Part shown: positions 18,219-27,944 of the stretch, one piece after another
How positions within the stretch are numbered: position 1 is the first letter of the stretch
How the letters are laid out: every line of letters begins with the position of its first letter
Assembly (NCBI GenBank): GCA_003215475.1
Contig: QCKH01000003.1
Location: 1 to 64,000 of the forward strand
Source of the DNA: Prochlorococcus sp. AG-409-L21
GTDB lineage: Bacteria > Cyanobacteriota > Cyanobacteriia > PCC-6307 > Cyanobiaceae
Direction: 5' to 3'
Length of the DNA: 64,000 bases
Made by a program: the position numbers and the translations under genes
The notes under the pieces: model-generated
The model's input: the letters and a program-made list of their open reading frames with translations, nothing else
Told to the model about the DNA's origin: nothing
Database searches by the model: none

Positions 18219-18953
18219 ATGGAACCCTCTCATGGTTCTCTTCTTTATGAAGGTAAAGCAAAAAGGGTTTTTGAAACCAATAATCCTGATGAGCTATTAG
18301 TTCATTTTAAGAATGATGCAACTGCTTTTAATGCTAAAAAGCATTCGCAATTGGATGGCAAGGGTATGTTGAATTGCAAAATCTCTTCCTCTATTTTTAG
18401 GTATTTAGGAAAGGAAGGAGTCCCTACTCACTTTTTGGACGAAATACAAGATTGTTGGATGTTGGCGAGAAAAGTTGAGGTGATACCTTTGGAAATTGTT
18501 GTTCGCAATATAGCTAGTGGGTCTTTATGTAGAGAGACTCCTATAGTTGATGGAACAGAACTTTCTTCTCCTTTAATTGATTTCTATTACAAGGATGATC
18601 GATTGGGTGATCCTCTTTTAACAGAGAAGAGAGTGCTTTTATTAGGGCTTTTATCTTCTAGTCAGATATTGGAAATAGAAACTCTTTCATTAATGGTTAA
18701 TACCTTTTTAAAAAAATTTTTTATTGGATTAGACCTTCTTTTGGTTGACTTTAAATTGGAAATGGGATTGGCTAGAAATGGTAAGCTTTTAGTGGCTGAT
18801 GAAATCAGTCCAGATACCTGCAGAATTTGGGATAGGAATATTGAGGATAAACAAGATCGAATTCTTGATAAGGATCGCTTCCGAAATGACCTTGGAGGTG
18901 TCATGGAAGGTTACAGTGAGGTCTTTCGGAGAATAAATGAAGCTTATTCATAG
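18219..18953 (+). CDS. purC: SAICAR synthetase
   Basis: 244 residues. Joins aspartate to CAIR in purine synthesis. [31 protein letters not shown] is the standard N-terminus, [13 protein letters not shown] the substrate loop, and [16 protein letters not shown] the SAICAR synthetase signature 2. Placed head-to-head with purD, so the shared intergenic region could coordinate the two. bamA follows after 61 bases. Confidence 0.97.
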   Translation: MEPSHGSLLYEGKAKRVFETNNPDELLVHFKNDATAFNAKKHSQLDGKGMLNCKISSSIFRYLGKEGVPTHFLDEIQDCWMLARKVEVIPLEIVVRNIASGSLCRETPIVDGTELSSPLIDFYYKDDRLGDPLLTEKRVLLLGLLSSSQILEIETLSLMVNTFLKKFFIGLDLLLVDFKLEMGLARNGKLLVADEISPDTCRIWDRNIEDKQDRILDKDRFRNDLGGVMEGYSEVFRRINEAYS

Positions 18954-19014
18954 AACTTATGAAAGGACTTTTAGCTTAATTCCTCTCTAGTTAGGTTTAT
19001 CCTAAGAAAATAAA

Positions 19015-21240
19015 ATGGCTCGAATTATTCCCTCCATTCCAATGAATCTCTTTAGACGAGGAGCATATTTTTTTGCTTTGACCTTCCCTCTTCTTGGAAG
19101 CTCAGCTAATTCCGAGGTTTTTAATTACAAAAGCAATATTGAGAAAGACTTTTTCAGTTCAAATTCTTTTGAGCTTGCAAATTCTAAAAATAATTCATCT
19201 AAAAAAAATTCTGAAGATGCATTGGTTTTAATTTCTGAGGTAGTTATTAATGGGCTGGAAAATCACCCTGATAGAAGCCGTTTAGAATATGCTGCTTATG
19301 ATGCTATGGAGATAAGACCTGGCAGCAGAGTAAGTAGATTAGAACTTAAAAGAGATTTGAATTCAATTTATGCTACTGGATGGTTTTCAAGTTTAGAAAT
19401 AGAACCAATTGACAGCCCTTTAGGTGTTCAGCTTTTAGTTAATGTTCAACCAAACCCTGTTTTTACAGAGATTGAGATAAGCCCTGAAAATCCCTTAATT
19501 ACTAATGAGATTATTCAAGAAATTTTTAAAGCCGATTTTGGAAAGACGCTTAATTTAAATGTTCTCAAGCTACGTATGAATAAACTAAAGGCTTGGTATT
19601 CAGACAAGGGATACTCTTTAGCAAGGCTTTCTGGACCAAATAGAATTACTCCAAATGGAGTAGTTCAATTAAAAGTTCAGGAAGGAACTATTGAAAAAGT
19701 TGAGGTGGTGTTTCTAGATGAAGAAGGTAATTCAGTTCGAGAAAATGGGAAGCCTGTTAGAGGTAAAACAAAGAGATGGGTAATTGATAGAGAGCTTAAA
19801 AGTAAAAATGGTTTTGCATTTAATAGAAATGTTCTAGAGGAAGATATAAAAAGACTTTATGGTCTTTCTCTATTTAGTGATATCAAAGTCACTTTGAAAC
19901 CAATAGCTGAAGAGCCTGGAAAAATAAATATTTTGTTAGGTATTACAGAACAAAGGACAGGATCACTTACTGGAGGACTTGGGTATAGCGGAGCACAGGG
20001 ATTCTTTGGTTCTGCTGGTTTGCAAGAAAAGAATTTGCTAGGGAGATCATGGTCAACTGATCTAAATCTTACTTATGGACAATATGGAACATTGATTAGC
20101 TTTTCTTTGTCTGACCCTTGGATTAAGGGAGATAAGTTTAGAACAGCTTTTCGCACATCAATCTTTATTAGTAGGGATGTACCTCAGGAATTTAGAAGTT
20201 CAACCGGAGGGAATATTTTAGGGGTAAGTGATTATTATCCCGCACCTGGATCAAGTCCTTCGGCCACTGTTTATGATATTGATTTTAATCATGGGGGAGG
20301 TGTTGGTGGTTCTTTCTCTTCAGTAGCAGCAGCAGAAGCAGCTACTAACAATATAAGTTGGTTTGATTATGAAGGAGACTCTATAATTCTTCAGAGAACT
20401 GGTGGAAATTTTTCTTTTTCAAGGCCTCTAAACGGAGGAGATCCTTTTAAGAAATCTGCTTGGTCTATGTTAGTAGGAATGGATCTTCAGCAGGTTAGAC
20501 CAATTGATTTTTCCTCACAAGGAAGGCCTTATGGTGCTTTAAGTACTAATTATTCAACTAATAATACTGCCTCTAACAGTGATGTTATTTGCATCGCCTT
20601 TAATTGTGCAAAAGAGAATACTCTTGTTGGTGTTAGAGGTGCTGTTTCTTATAGCAAGCTAAACAATCCTCGTAATCCTACTGCCGGACATTTTGCAAGC
20701 TTAGGGACTTCTCAATATTTTTCTGTAGGAGAAAATTCACCAACTTTTAACCGAACAAAAGCTAGTTATTCCCATTTTATTCCTGTTAACTGGATTAAAT
20801 TTCATAAAGGTTGCAAGCCAAAAAAAGGAGAGAAGCGTGACTGTTCGCAAACTTTGGCTTTTCAAGTTAAAGGAGGAACGATAGTTGGAGATTTACCTCC
20901 TTATGAAGCTTTTTGTTTAGGAGGTTCAAAATCAATAAGAGGTTGGAGTTCGTGTGATTTGGGTGTCGCTAGAAGTTTTGGTGAAGCCTCGGCTGAATAT
21001 AGAGTTCCTCTTTGGAGAATGGTTTCAGGCAATTTGTTTGTAGATGCAGGATCTTCCTTTGACTCTCAAAAAAATGTTCCTGGCAATCCAGGTAAACTTC
21101 TTAGTAAGGCTGGTTCAGGGTTCTCCGTTGGTAGTGGATTATCATTTAATACCCCAGTAGGACCTTTGAGAATAGAAGCAGCAAGTAAAGATTTATCAGG
21201 AGATTGGCGTTATAACGTTGGATTTGGGTGGAAGTTCTAA
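19015..21240 (+). CDS. bamA: Outer-membrane assembly protein, Omp85/BamA family
   Basis: 741 residues. Signal peptide at the start (hydrophobic YFFALTFPLLGSSANSEV). POTRA domains occupy roughly residues 70-310 (ISEVVINGLENHPDRSRLEY, VFTEIEISPENPLITNEII, IEKVEVVF). The surface-antigen beta-barrel follows, with GLGYSGAQGFFGSAGLQEKNLLG, the GGSKSIRGW loop (conserved RGxx-type motif) and a terminal Phe typical of outer-membrane barrels (VGFGWKF). Inserts outer-membrane proteins; homologue of chloroplast Toc75. Heads the bamA-lpxC-fabZ-lpxA-lpxB cluster; its stop overlaps the lpxC start region. Confidence 0.93.
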   Translation: MARIIPSIPMNLFRRGAYFFALTFPLLGSSANSEVFNYKSNIEKDFFSSNSFELANSKNNSSKKNSEDALVLISEVVINGLENHPDRSRLEYAAYDAMEIRPGSRVSRLELKRDLNSIYATGWFSSLEIEPIDSPLGVQLLVNVQPNPVFTEIEISPENPLITNEIIQEIFKADFGKTLNLNVLKLRMNKLKAWYSDKGYSLARLSGPNRITPNGVVQLKVQEGTIEKVEVVFLDEEGNSVRENGKPVRGKTKRWVIDRELKSKNGFAFNRNVLEEDIKRLYGLSLFSDIKVTLKPIAEEPGKINILLGITEQRTGSLTGGLGYSGAQGFFGSAGLQEKNLLGRSWSTDLNLTYGQYGTLISFSLSDPWIKGDKFRTAFRTSIFISRDVPQEFRSSTGGNILGVSDYYPAPGSSPSATVYDIDFNHGGGVGGSFSSVAAAEAATNNISWFDYEGDSIILQRTGGNFSFSRPLNGGDPFKKSAWSMLVGMDLQQVRPIDFSSQGRPYGALSTNYSTNNTASNSDVICIAFNCAKENTLVGVRGAVSYSKLNNPRNPTAGHFASLGTSQYFSVGENSPTFNRTKASYSHFIPVNWIKFHKGCKPKKGEKRDCSQTLAFQVKGGTIVGDLPPYEAFCLGGSKSIRGWSSCDLGVARSFGEASAEYRVPLWRMVSGNLFVDAGSSFDSQKNVPGNPGKLLSKAGSGFSVGSGLSFNTPVGPLRIEAASKDLSGDWRYNVGFGWKF

Positions 21241-22088
21241 GTTTGGAGGGGTTACCTCAAGATTATGAAGGTGCTTGGACCCTCAAAAGTGCTGTTTCTA
21301 GGAGAGGTGTTTGCCTTCATAGTGGTAATGAAACTGAAGTAACACTTCTACCTTGTGATGACTTTGGATTTTATATTTCTTGGGTAAATAGTTCAGCCTC
21401 TCCTGTAAGACTTACTTCTAGCAATGTTGTTAATAGTCAACTTTGCACAAAACTTGATTTAGGTAATCAAAGTATTTCTACAGTTGAGCATTTATTGGCT
21501 GCTTTGGTTGGCTGTGGTTTGACTCATGCGCACATAGTTGTTTCAGGCAATGAAATTCCTCTTTTAGATGGATCTGCTATTGGATGGGTAGAAGCTATTC
21601 AACAAGCTGGAATAATTCCTTTAAGTAGCCCTAGAGATCCACTACCAGTTATTACTAAATCTTTTGTAATCAATAAGGGTTCAAGCGTTATTGCAGTTAC
21701 TCCTAATGAGAGCTGCCATTTAATAGGAATAGTAGATTTCCCTTATCCAGCTATAGGGAAACAGATATTTTCTTTGAATTTAACCCCACAATCGTTTGTT
21801 AAAGATATTGCGCCTGCTAGAACATTTGGGTTCAAAGATCAAATAGATTACTTAATGGATCAAGGCTTGATCAAAGGTGGTGACTTAAACAACTCATTGG
21901 TTTGTGATGGCAATTCTTGGCTTAACCCTCCTTTGAGATTCAATGATGAGCCTGTTAGGCATAAGCTACTTGATTTAATAGGAGACTTAGCTCTTGTTGG
22001 GTTGCCTAAAGCTCAGGTTTTAGTTTACAAAGGTTCTCACGCACTTCATGCCAAACTTGCTGATGCTATTTCTCAGAATGTTCTTTAA
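21228..22088 (+). CDS. lpxC: UDP-3-O-acyl-N-acetylglucosamine deacetylase
   Basis: 286 residues. Zinc deacetylase committing UDP-GlcNAc to lipid A. SAVSRRGVCLHSGNETEVTLLP is the N-terminal motif, STVEHLLAALVGCGLTHAHI has the first zinc His, LLDGSAIGWVEAI follows, and EPVRHKLLDLIGDLALVG contains the HKxxDxxGD zinc and catalytic residues. GTG 21228 overlaps the end of bamA by 13 bases; a TTG at 21243 just after the bamA stop is the other candidate. Translation is probably coupled to bamA. Confidence 0.96.
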   Translation: MEVLSLEGLPQDYEGAWTLKSAVSRRGVCLHSGNETEVTLLPCDDFGFYISWVNSSASPVRLTSSNVVNSQLCTKLDLGNQSISTVEHLLAALVGCGLTHAHIVVSGNEIPLLDGSAIGWVEAIQQAGIIPLSSPRDPLPVITKSFVINKGSSVIAVTPNESCHLIGIVDFPYPAIGKQIFSLNLTPQSFVKDIAPARTFGFKDQIDYLMDQGLIKGGDLNNSLVCDGNSWLNPPLRFNDEPVRHKLLDLIGDLALVGLPKAQVLVYKGSHALHAKLADAISQNVL

Positions 22089-22099
22089 CTTGATTTGCT

Positions 22100-22555
22100 T
22101 TGACTGACTCTATTACTAATAAACTTGTCCTTACTAATGAGCAGATTATGGGGCTTTTGCCCCATAGGTATCCATTCGCTTTAGTGGATCGTGTTGTTGC
22201 TTACGAACCGGGTAAAAGTGTCACGGCAATTAAGAATGTCACCATTAATGAACCACACTTTCAAGGCCATTTTCCTGGAAGGCCATTAATGCCAGGTGTT
22301 TTAATTGTTGAGGCAATGGCACAAGTTGGCGGACTGATTGTTAAGCAGATGCCTGATTTACCTAAAGGCCTTTTTGTTTTTGCTGGTATTGATAATGTTC
22401 GATTTCGCCGACCGGTAGTACCTGGAGACCAGTTGTTAATTAATTGTGAGTTAATCAGTATAAAAAGACAGCGTTTTGGAAAAGTAAGAGGAGAGGCAAC
22501 AGTTCAGGGAAATTTAGTTTGTTCAGGTGAACTGATGTTCTCTTTGGTGGATTAA
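22100..22555 (+). CDS. fabZ: (3R)-hydroxyacyl-ACP dehydratase
   Basis: 151 residues, hot-dog fold. Dehydrates beta-hydroxyacyl-ACP in fatty acid elongation. [15 protein letters not shown] has the catalytic His, and [23 protein letters not shown] the conserved hydrophobic helix with the catalytic Glu. Starts with TTG, 11 bases after lpxC. Its place inside the lipid A cluster links acyl-chain supply to LpxA. Confidence 0.97.
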   Translation: MTDSITNKLVLTNEQIMGLLPHRYPFALVDRVVAYEPGKSVTAIKNVTINEPHFQGHFPGRPLMPGVLIVEAMAQVGGLIVKQMPDLPKGLFVFAGIDNVRFRRPVVPGDQLLINCELISIKRQRFGKVRGEATVQGNLVCSGELMFSLVD

Positions 22556-22559
22556 TTTT

Positions 22560-23414
22560 ATGATTGAAAACATAGAAACTAAAAACAAGATAACTGACAA
22601 CTCAGTTCAGATTCATCCTTTGGCTGTTGTTAATTCAAAGGCAGAGTTAACTAATGGAGTTGTTGTTGGTGCTGGTGCTGTGATTGGACCAGAAGTGCAG
22701 ATAGGAGCCAATACAATTGTGGGTCCAAATGTTGTACTTGATGGGAAGTTGAAAATTGGTTCGTTTAATAAGATTTTCCCTGGAGCTTGCATAGGTCTTG
22801 AGCCACAAGATTTGAAATATAAAGGCGCCCCTACTGAAGTCGTTATTGGCGATTACAATACTTTGCGCGAATGTGTAACTGTTAATCGAGCAACAAACGA
22901 AGGCGAACAGACCAAGATTGGGAATGGAAGCTTGTTAATGGCTTATACCCATATTGCTCATGGATGTGATATCGGGAACGAAGTGGTAATTTCAAACAGC
23001 GTTCAGGTAGCTGGAGAAGTTGTTATTGACGATCAAGCTGTTATTGGAGGCTCTTTAGGGATTCATCAATTTGTTCATATTGGATGCTTGGCAATGGTTG
23101 GTGGTATGACAAGAGTAGACAGAGATGTACCACCTTATTGCTTGGTAGAAGGACATCCTGGCCGGATTCGTGGACTCAATCGTGTGGGCATTAGAAGAAG
23201 AGGGTTGAATACTGAATCACCAGAGGAATTTAAACAATTACAAGAAATTTGGAATTTGATTTTTAGATCAGGTCATGTTTATACAAAGGGTCTTGAATTA
23301 GCAAAAGAAAAGCAACTGCTAAAGGCCTCAAGCCAACTTTGTTCCTTCCTCGAGGCTTCAATAGATAAAGGGAGGAGAGGCCCAATGCCTTTTCTTTGCT
23401 CAGAAAAAGCTTAA
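22560..23414 (+). CDS. lpxA: UDP-N-acetylglucosamine O-acyltransferase
   Basis: 284 residues. First acylation of UDP-GlcNAc in lipid A synthesis; left-handed beta-helix. Hexapeptide repeats run from about residue 16 to 195 ([37 protein letters not shown]). The catalytic His is in [16 protein letters not shown], and IHQFVHIG and [11 protein letters not shown] are LpxA-specific. Four bases separate it from fabZ, and the lpxB ATG lies two bases after its stop. Confidence 0.97.
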   Translation: MIENIETKNKITDNSVQIHPLAVVNSKAELTNGVVVGAGAVIGPEVQIGANTIVGPNVVLDGKLKIGSFNKIFPGACIGLEPQDLKYKGAPTEVVIGDYNTLRECVTVNRATNEGEQTKIGNGSLLMAYTHIAHGCDIGNEVVISNSVQVAGEVVIDDQAVIGGSLGIHQFVHIGCLAMVGGMTRVDRDVPPYCLVEGHPGRIRGLNRVGIRRRGLNTESPEEFKQLQEIWNLIFRSGHVYTKGLELAKEKQLLKASSQLCSFLEASIDKGRRGPMPFLCSEKA

Positions 23415-23416
23415 AA

Positions 23417-24589
23417 ATGCGCTTGCTTATTAGTACAGGCGAAGTGTCTGGAGACTTGCAAGGAAGCTTTTTGGTAAAGGCTTTGATTGACGAGTCACAG
23501 AGAAGATCAATACCTTTACAAATCAGTGCACTAGGTGGGGATCGAATGAAAAAGGCAGGAGCAGAACTTATTGCAAATACTTCCTCGATAGGGGCAATTG
23601 GTTTTTGGGAGGTTTTACCTTATTTAATCCCGACACTGAGAATGCAAAAATTCGTTGACAAATTGATTATTAAAAACCCACCTGATGCATTGATTTTGAT
23701 TGATTACATGGGACCGAATGTTCGGCTTGGAAATAAGGTTAGGAAATTATTTCCATTGATTCCAATCGTTTACTATATTGCACCTCAGGAATGGGCTTGG
23801 AATTTAGGTGAAGGTGGCTCAACGGACTTAATTGGCTTTAGTAATAAGATCCTGGCCATTTTCCAGAAAGAAGCAGATTTTTATTCTTCTAGAGGAGGGA
23901 AAGTTACTTGGGTGGGACACCCAATGCTAGATAATCTGAAAGAGTTGCCAAATCGTAAAGAGGCATGTTTGAAGCTTGGGTTAGACCCTTCTCATAAATT
24001 TTTGTTGGTTTTGCCTGCTTCACGTTCACAAGAATTGAAGTATTTGTTGCCAATACTTCTAAAGGCAGCTGCCTTGCTTCAAAAAAATGACCCTAGTCTT
24101 TATATCCTTTTGCCAGCTGGCCAGCAAAAATTTGAAGATTATCTTCAAAAGGCATTGAAGGATTTTGGGTTGCAAGGAAAGGTCTTTTTAGCAAAAGACA
24201 TTGATAAATTAAAACCATATTTATTTGCTGTTAGTGAATTATCTCTTGCTAAGTCAGGTACTATTAATATGGAATTAGCTTTACATTTAGTACCTCAAAT
24301 TGTCGGGTACAAAGTTAGTAGAATTACTGGTTTTGTGGCCAAAAGAATACTGAATTTTTCTGTAGATCATATATCGCCTGTTAATCTTTTATTGAATCAA
24401 AGATTGATTCCCGAATTAGTGCAAAGTGAGTTCACTCCAAATGGTATTGCTGAGCTTGCTAAGCCTCTTTTGTATGATGATTTAGTTCGTCAGAAGATGC
24501 TAGATGGCTATAAGCAGTTAAGGCAACAATTAGGAGAGCCTGGTGTTACTGACAGAGCTGCCTCAGAAATTTTAGATCTATTAGCTTAA
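23417..24589 (+). CDS. lpxB: Lipid-A-disaccharide synthase
   Basis: 390 residues from ATG 23417; the frame is open from an earlier start at 23396 that would overlap lpxA, but [17 protein letters not shown] is the canonical LpxB start. GT19 glycosyltransferase joining two acylated glucosamines. Further motifs: [17 protein letters not shown] substrate loop, [24 protein letters not shown] and [13 protein letters not shown]. Its stop overlaps the msrA start by one base (TAATG). Confidence 0.96.
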   Translation: MRLLISTGEVSGDLQGSFLVKALIDESQRRSIPLQISALGGDRMKKAGAELIANTSSIGAIGFWEVLPYLIPTLRMQKFVDKLIIKNPPDALILIDYMGPNVRLGNKVRKLFPLIPIVYYIAPQEWAWNLGEGGSTDLIGFSNKILAIFQKEADFYSSRGGKVTWVGHPMLDNLKELPNRKEACLKLGLDPSHKFLLVLPASRSQELKYLLPILLKAAALLQKNDPSLYILLPAGQQKFEDYLQKALKDFGLQGKVFLAKDIDKLKPYLFAVSELSLAKSGTINMELALHLVPQIVGYKVSRITGFVAKRILNFSVDHISPVNLLLNQRLIPELVQSEFTPNGIAELAKPLLYDDLVRQKMLDGYKQLRQQLGEPGVTDRAASEILDLLA

Positions 24590-25224
24590 TGGGATTATTA
24601 TTAGTCTTTCAAAGATTTTTACTTCTGCTGATTGCTTGTGCTTTTCTATTTGCCCCTCCTTCTTATGCAGATGAATCAATCGATAGTGCATTATTTGCGG
24701 GAGGATGTTTTTGGTGTTTAGAGCATGATTTGGAGAGTTTGCCAGGAGTTATATCTGCAGATAGTGGCTATTCAGGAGGGGAAATGGAAAACCCTACTTA
24801 TCAAAATCATATTGGTCATAAGGAATCTGTTTTAGTTAAATATAATTCTAAAAAAATAAGTTACGATGATTTATTGAAAAGTTTCTGGAGGAATATTGAT
24901 CCTTATGACTCAGCAGGACAGTTTTGTGATAGAGGAGATTCTTATAAAGCTGTGATTTTTTATAAAGATGAATATCAGAAAAATTTAGCTAACGAAAGTT
25001 TGGAAAGTGCTGCTAAGGAGTTGTCTGTTCCATTGAATAATATCAAAGTTTCTGTAAAGCCAAAAGGTTTATTTTGGCAGGCTGAAGATTATCATCAAGA
25101 TTTTGCTAAGAAAAATTCGTTTAAGTATAATTTCTATCGATATAGCTGTCAGAGAGATAAAAGATTAGAGGAAGTTTGGAATAAAAATGCAGGAAAAAAT
25201 TCTAATTGGGCTGAAAACTCTTAA
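24589..25224 (+). CDS. msrA: Peptide methionine sulfoxide reductase A, exported form
   Basis: 211 residues. Reduces methionine-S-sulfoxide in proteins. The MsrA core starts at ALFAGGCFWCLEHDLESLPGV with the catalytic Cys in GCFWC; YSGG, NPTYQNHIGHKESVLV and QAEDYHQDF are conserved. The first 27 residues are a signal peptide ending near PSYADES, so the enzyme should act in the periplasm or lumen. One-base overlap with lpxB suggests it is the last gene of the outer-membrane operon. A second, cytosolic msrA may exist elsewhere. Confidence 0.93.
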   Translation: MGLLLVFQRFLLLLIACAFLFAPPSYADESIDSALFAGGCFWCLEHDLESLPGVISADSGYSGGEMENPTYQNHIGHKESVLVKYNSKKISYDDLLKSFWRNIDPYDSAGQFCDRGDSYKAVIFYKDEYQKNLANESLESAAKELSVPLNNIKVSVKPKGLFWQAEDYHQDFAKKNSFKYNFYRYSCQRDKRLEEVWNKNAGKNSNWAENS

Positions 25225-25275
25225 TCAGATCAATCTTGTGAACTCTTAATTGTTTCACAGAACTGATCAGATTAA
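25221..25275. terminator. Probable bidirectional terminator between msrA and pepA
   Basis: Arms TTAATCAGATCA (25221-25232) and TGATCAGATTAA (25264-25275) are complementary except at one position, and inside them TTGTGAA and TTCACAG pair at six of seven. The msrA stop lies in the left arm. It sits between convergent genes. No long T-run, so confidence is moderate. Confidence 0.5.
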
Positions 25276-25284
25276 ACTCTACTT

Positions 25285-26760
25285 TTAGTTTGATTTACAT
25301 GCCCAATTTACAAGCGTTCTTACTCCAAAACCTGTCGCGCCTGCAGGATCTATGCCACGATCTTTATCTGCCCAACATGTCCCAGCAATATCAATATGCG
25401 CCCATGCAATATCTTCTTCTATAAATTCTTTTAGGAAAAGAGCTGCTGTTATTGATCCACCAGCTCGAGGACCAGTGTTTTTAATATCTGCAAGCATTGA
25501 CTTAAGCCCATCTTTATAGGAATCTTGCAGAGGCATTCGCCAAAGCTTTTCGCCACATAAATTTGAAGCTTCTTTTAATTCATTGGCTAATGAATCTTTG
25601 TTTACCCATAAACCGGCAATTTCTTCACCTAGAGCAATAACACATGCGCCAGTTAATGTTGCCAAGTCAACTATAGAATCTGGTTTAAGTTTGCATGCGT
25701 AAACAAGTGCATCTGCAAGAGTTAGCCTGCCTTCTGCATCGGTATTGTTTATTTCTATGGTTTTCCCATTAGAAGCCGTAACGATATCTCCAGGATGAAC
25801 TGCAGAGCCATTAACCATGTTTTCACAAGAAGCAACTATAAAATGAATTTCAGTACCCATTGGAGATATCTCCCCAATAGCCCTTGCTGCACCTATCACT
25901 GCTGCACTTCCTCCCATGTCATATTTCATCATCTCAATTTGAGATGCGCCGACCTTTAGGTTATAGCCTCCGGAATCGAAAGTTAGTCCTTTCCCTATTA
26001 GCGCTATTCGTCTATTAATAGTTCCTTTAGGTTTATAAGTTAGGTGAATAAATCTTGGTTCTAGATCCGATCCTTGAGCAACTGCGAGATATGCACCCAT
26101 TCCTTTCTTTTTACAATCTGCTTTATCAAGAATTTTGTAAGAAAGGCTAAATTCTTTAGCTATTTCTATAGCTTTGCTTGCTAATGCTGCGGGGGTTAAG
26201 TTATTTGGTGGAGCTCCTACAAGTTCTCTTGCAATCTCTACTCCTGAGCAAATTGGGTCAACTTCTTTAATGATTCCTATAGCATCCTCAGGTAAACCTA
26301 TTAACTCCACTTCCTCTGGTAATTTTTGACTTTTTGGATCACTTTGGAAGCGAATGTCCTTAAAAATAGATAGCCTTACTGCTTCAGCTACAGCTTTAGC
26401 AGCGCTTGAAGGATTAAATGGATCCCAAGGGAACATTATCCCAAATTTCCCTGTTGAACCAATACTTGCTTTAGAGGCAAGAGCAGCTCCCTCACGAAGA
26501 TTATCTAATAAAAGATCTTCCAGTTTCCCTAGCCCTATCAACAAGAGTTTTTCAGGAGAATGATTTAAAAATTGAAGCTCTAAGATTTCACCCTTTTTTC
26601 CAGAAAAGTCTTTTTTTTCAAGACAAGTTGATATAGATAACGAATCACATACTTCATTAAGAATAGCAAGTTGGCTCTTAATGTTTCCTTCGAGCAGACC
26701 TATTGCCAATACGGAACCTTCCCACGACTTAAGACCTTTTTGATTTACTGAGAATTTCAT
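25285..26760 (-). CDS. pepA: Leucyl aminopeptidase (M17)
   Basis: 491 residues. Dinuclear-metal cytosolic aminopeptidase. The N-terminal macro-like domain is followed by the catalytic domain from about residue 170: LIGKGLTFDSGGYNLK with metal-binding Asp, MKYDMGGSAAV, and the signature NNTDAEGRLTLADAL near 340, then AHIDIAGTCW. Length and order are standard. Convergent with msrA. Confidence 0.96.
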   Translation of the reverse strand: MKFSVNQKGLKSWEGSVLAIGLLEGNIKSQLAILNEVCDSLSISTCLEKKDFSGKKGEILELQFLNHSPEKLLLIGLGKLEDLLLDNLREGAALASKASIGSTGKFGIMFPWDPFNPSSAAKAVAEAVRLSIFKDIRFQSDPKSQKLPEEVELIGLPEDAIGIIKEVDPICSGVEIARELVGAPPNNLTPAALASKAIEIAKEFSLSYKILDKADCKKKGMGAYLAVAQGSDLEPRFIHLTYKPKGTINRRIALIGKGLTFDSGGYNLKVGASQIEMMKYDMGGSAAVIGAARAIGEISPMGTEIHFIVASCENMVNGSAVHPGDIVTASNGKTIEINNTDAEGRLTLADALVYACKLKPDSIVDLATLTGACVIALGEEIAGLWVNKDSLANELKEASNLCGEKLWRMPLQDSYKDGLKSMLADIKNTGPRAGGSITAALFLKEFIEEDIAWAHIDIAGTCWADKDRGIDPAGATGFGVRTLVNWACKSN

Positions 26761-26796
26761 TTGCCTTTTGTGTTTTGATGATGCTAGCTGTTTTGA

Positions 26797-27399
26797 TTAA
26801 TTAATTTCATTAGTAAAAGGGGTGTTCCATATAATTCTTGTCTCTTTGTTGAATGCTGGTAACCATTTCTGAATTAATTGTTGTTCTAAAACCCTTCTTT
26901 TTTTTGTCTCTTCAGGAACATCTTGCCAGAAACGAATGCTGAGTTGATTTCTTAAACCTGCTTTTTGGCAGGTCTCACAATACAACTGAAGATATTCTTT
27001 GCAATCGTGGTCCCCTTTCCATCTTTTTTCTGCTGCAACTGTTTCACCTATATAAAGCAGAATATGAGAATTAAAATCCTTTAGCTTATCCATTACTAGA
27101 TATATAGCAGGACCATGGTGGGGCAGCTTAGGCCATCGCCAGAAGCTTAGTGGTAAAGGAGTTATTTCAAGGAAGTTTGGTATCTTAGGTGAATCTTTAA
27201 AGTGGGTTTGGTCAAAAATAGATTTTTGGAGAGTTGTTTCACCAAGATGTTTAAAAAGAGCTTTTTGATAATCATTAATTCTCTTTTGCCATTCTAAAAT
27301 GGCACTTTTTTTTAATCGGAGTTCATTTTTGAATGAAGCTGGTTGTTTGAAACAGGAATTTTCTGTAAATAATTCTCCTTGGCCCTTTGATAGGTTCAT
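26797..27399 (-). CDS. GIY-YIG nuclease-family protein
   Basis: 200 residues. The GIY-YIG fold is suggested by GPAIYLVMDKL (about residue 97) followed by HILLYIGETVAAEKRWKGD, a single-domain catalytic motif, and a late Glu in RVLEQQLIQKWLPAFN. The first 90 residues are a basic, helical N-terminal region without a recognised domain. Known in cyanobacteria as a stand-alone family; the substrate is unknown (DNA repair or structure-specific cleavage is possible). 36 bases upstream of pepA on the same strand. Confidence 0.75.
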   Translation of the reverse strand: MNLSKGQGELFTENSCFKQPASFKNELRLKKSAILEWQKRINDYQKALFKHLGETTLQKSIFDQTHFKDSPKIPNFLEITPLPLSFWRWPKLPHHGPAIYLVMDKLKDFNSHILLYIGETVAAEKRWKGDHDCKEYLQLYCETCQKAGLRNQLSIRFWQDVPEETKKRRVLEQQLIQKWLPAFNKETRIIWNTPFTNEIN

Positions 27400-27578
27400 T
27401 TCATTTCATAGGTTTGGTGATCCCTACTTATTAAATAGATTGATTTTGAGCGGAATAATTGTAATTTATTAGAAACACCATTGAATATCAAAGCTGAATG
27501 ATTTCAAACAAAGATAAGTTTGTAGTCTTTCAGGTGTTTTCTTGGTACTCAAGAAGACTTTTTAAAGGAGTATGAGGA

Positions 27579-27905
27579 ATGGCATTTTTTGAATCCGAAA
27601 TAGTTCAGGAAGAGGCAAGAAGTCTTTTTACTGATTACCAAAACCTTATGAAATTAGGCGGGGACTACGGAAAATTTGACCGTGAAGGAAAAAAAATGTT
27701 TATAAGTAAAATGGAGACCTTGATGGAACGCTATAAAGTATTTATGAAGCGATTTGAACTTTCAGAAGACTTTCAGGCGAAAATGACTGTTGAACAATTA
27801 AAAACACAGCTAGGCCAGTTTGGTATGACTCCTGAGCAAATGTTTGACCAAATGAATTTAACTTTAGATAGGATGAAATCACAACTTGATCAATCTGAGT
27901 CTTGA
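27579..27905 (+). CDS. DUF1825 family protein
   Basis: 108 residues, soluble, alpha-helical and acidic. MAFFESEIVQEEARSLFTDYQ and the MERYKVFMKRFELSEDFQAKM segment match the cyanobacterial DUF1825 family, conserved across oxygenic phototrophs and of unknown function. A good ribosome-binding site (AAAGGAG) stands just before the ATG. tyrS follows after 39 bases. Confidence 0.88.
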   Translation: MAFFESEIVQEEARSLFTDYQNLMKLGGDYGKFDREGKKMFISKMETLMERYKVFMKRFELSEDFQAKMTVEQLKTQLGQFGMTPEQMFDQMNLTLDRMKSQLDQSES

Positions 27906-27944
27906 ATTTGTCTGTATACCACTATTTTTTAAACAAGGATTTTT

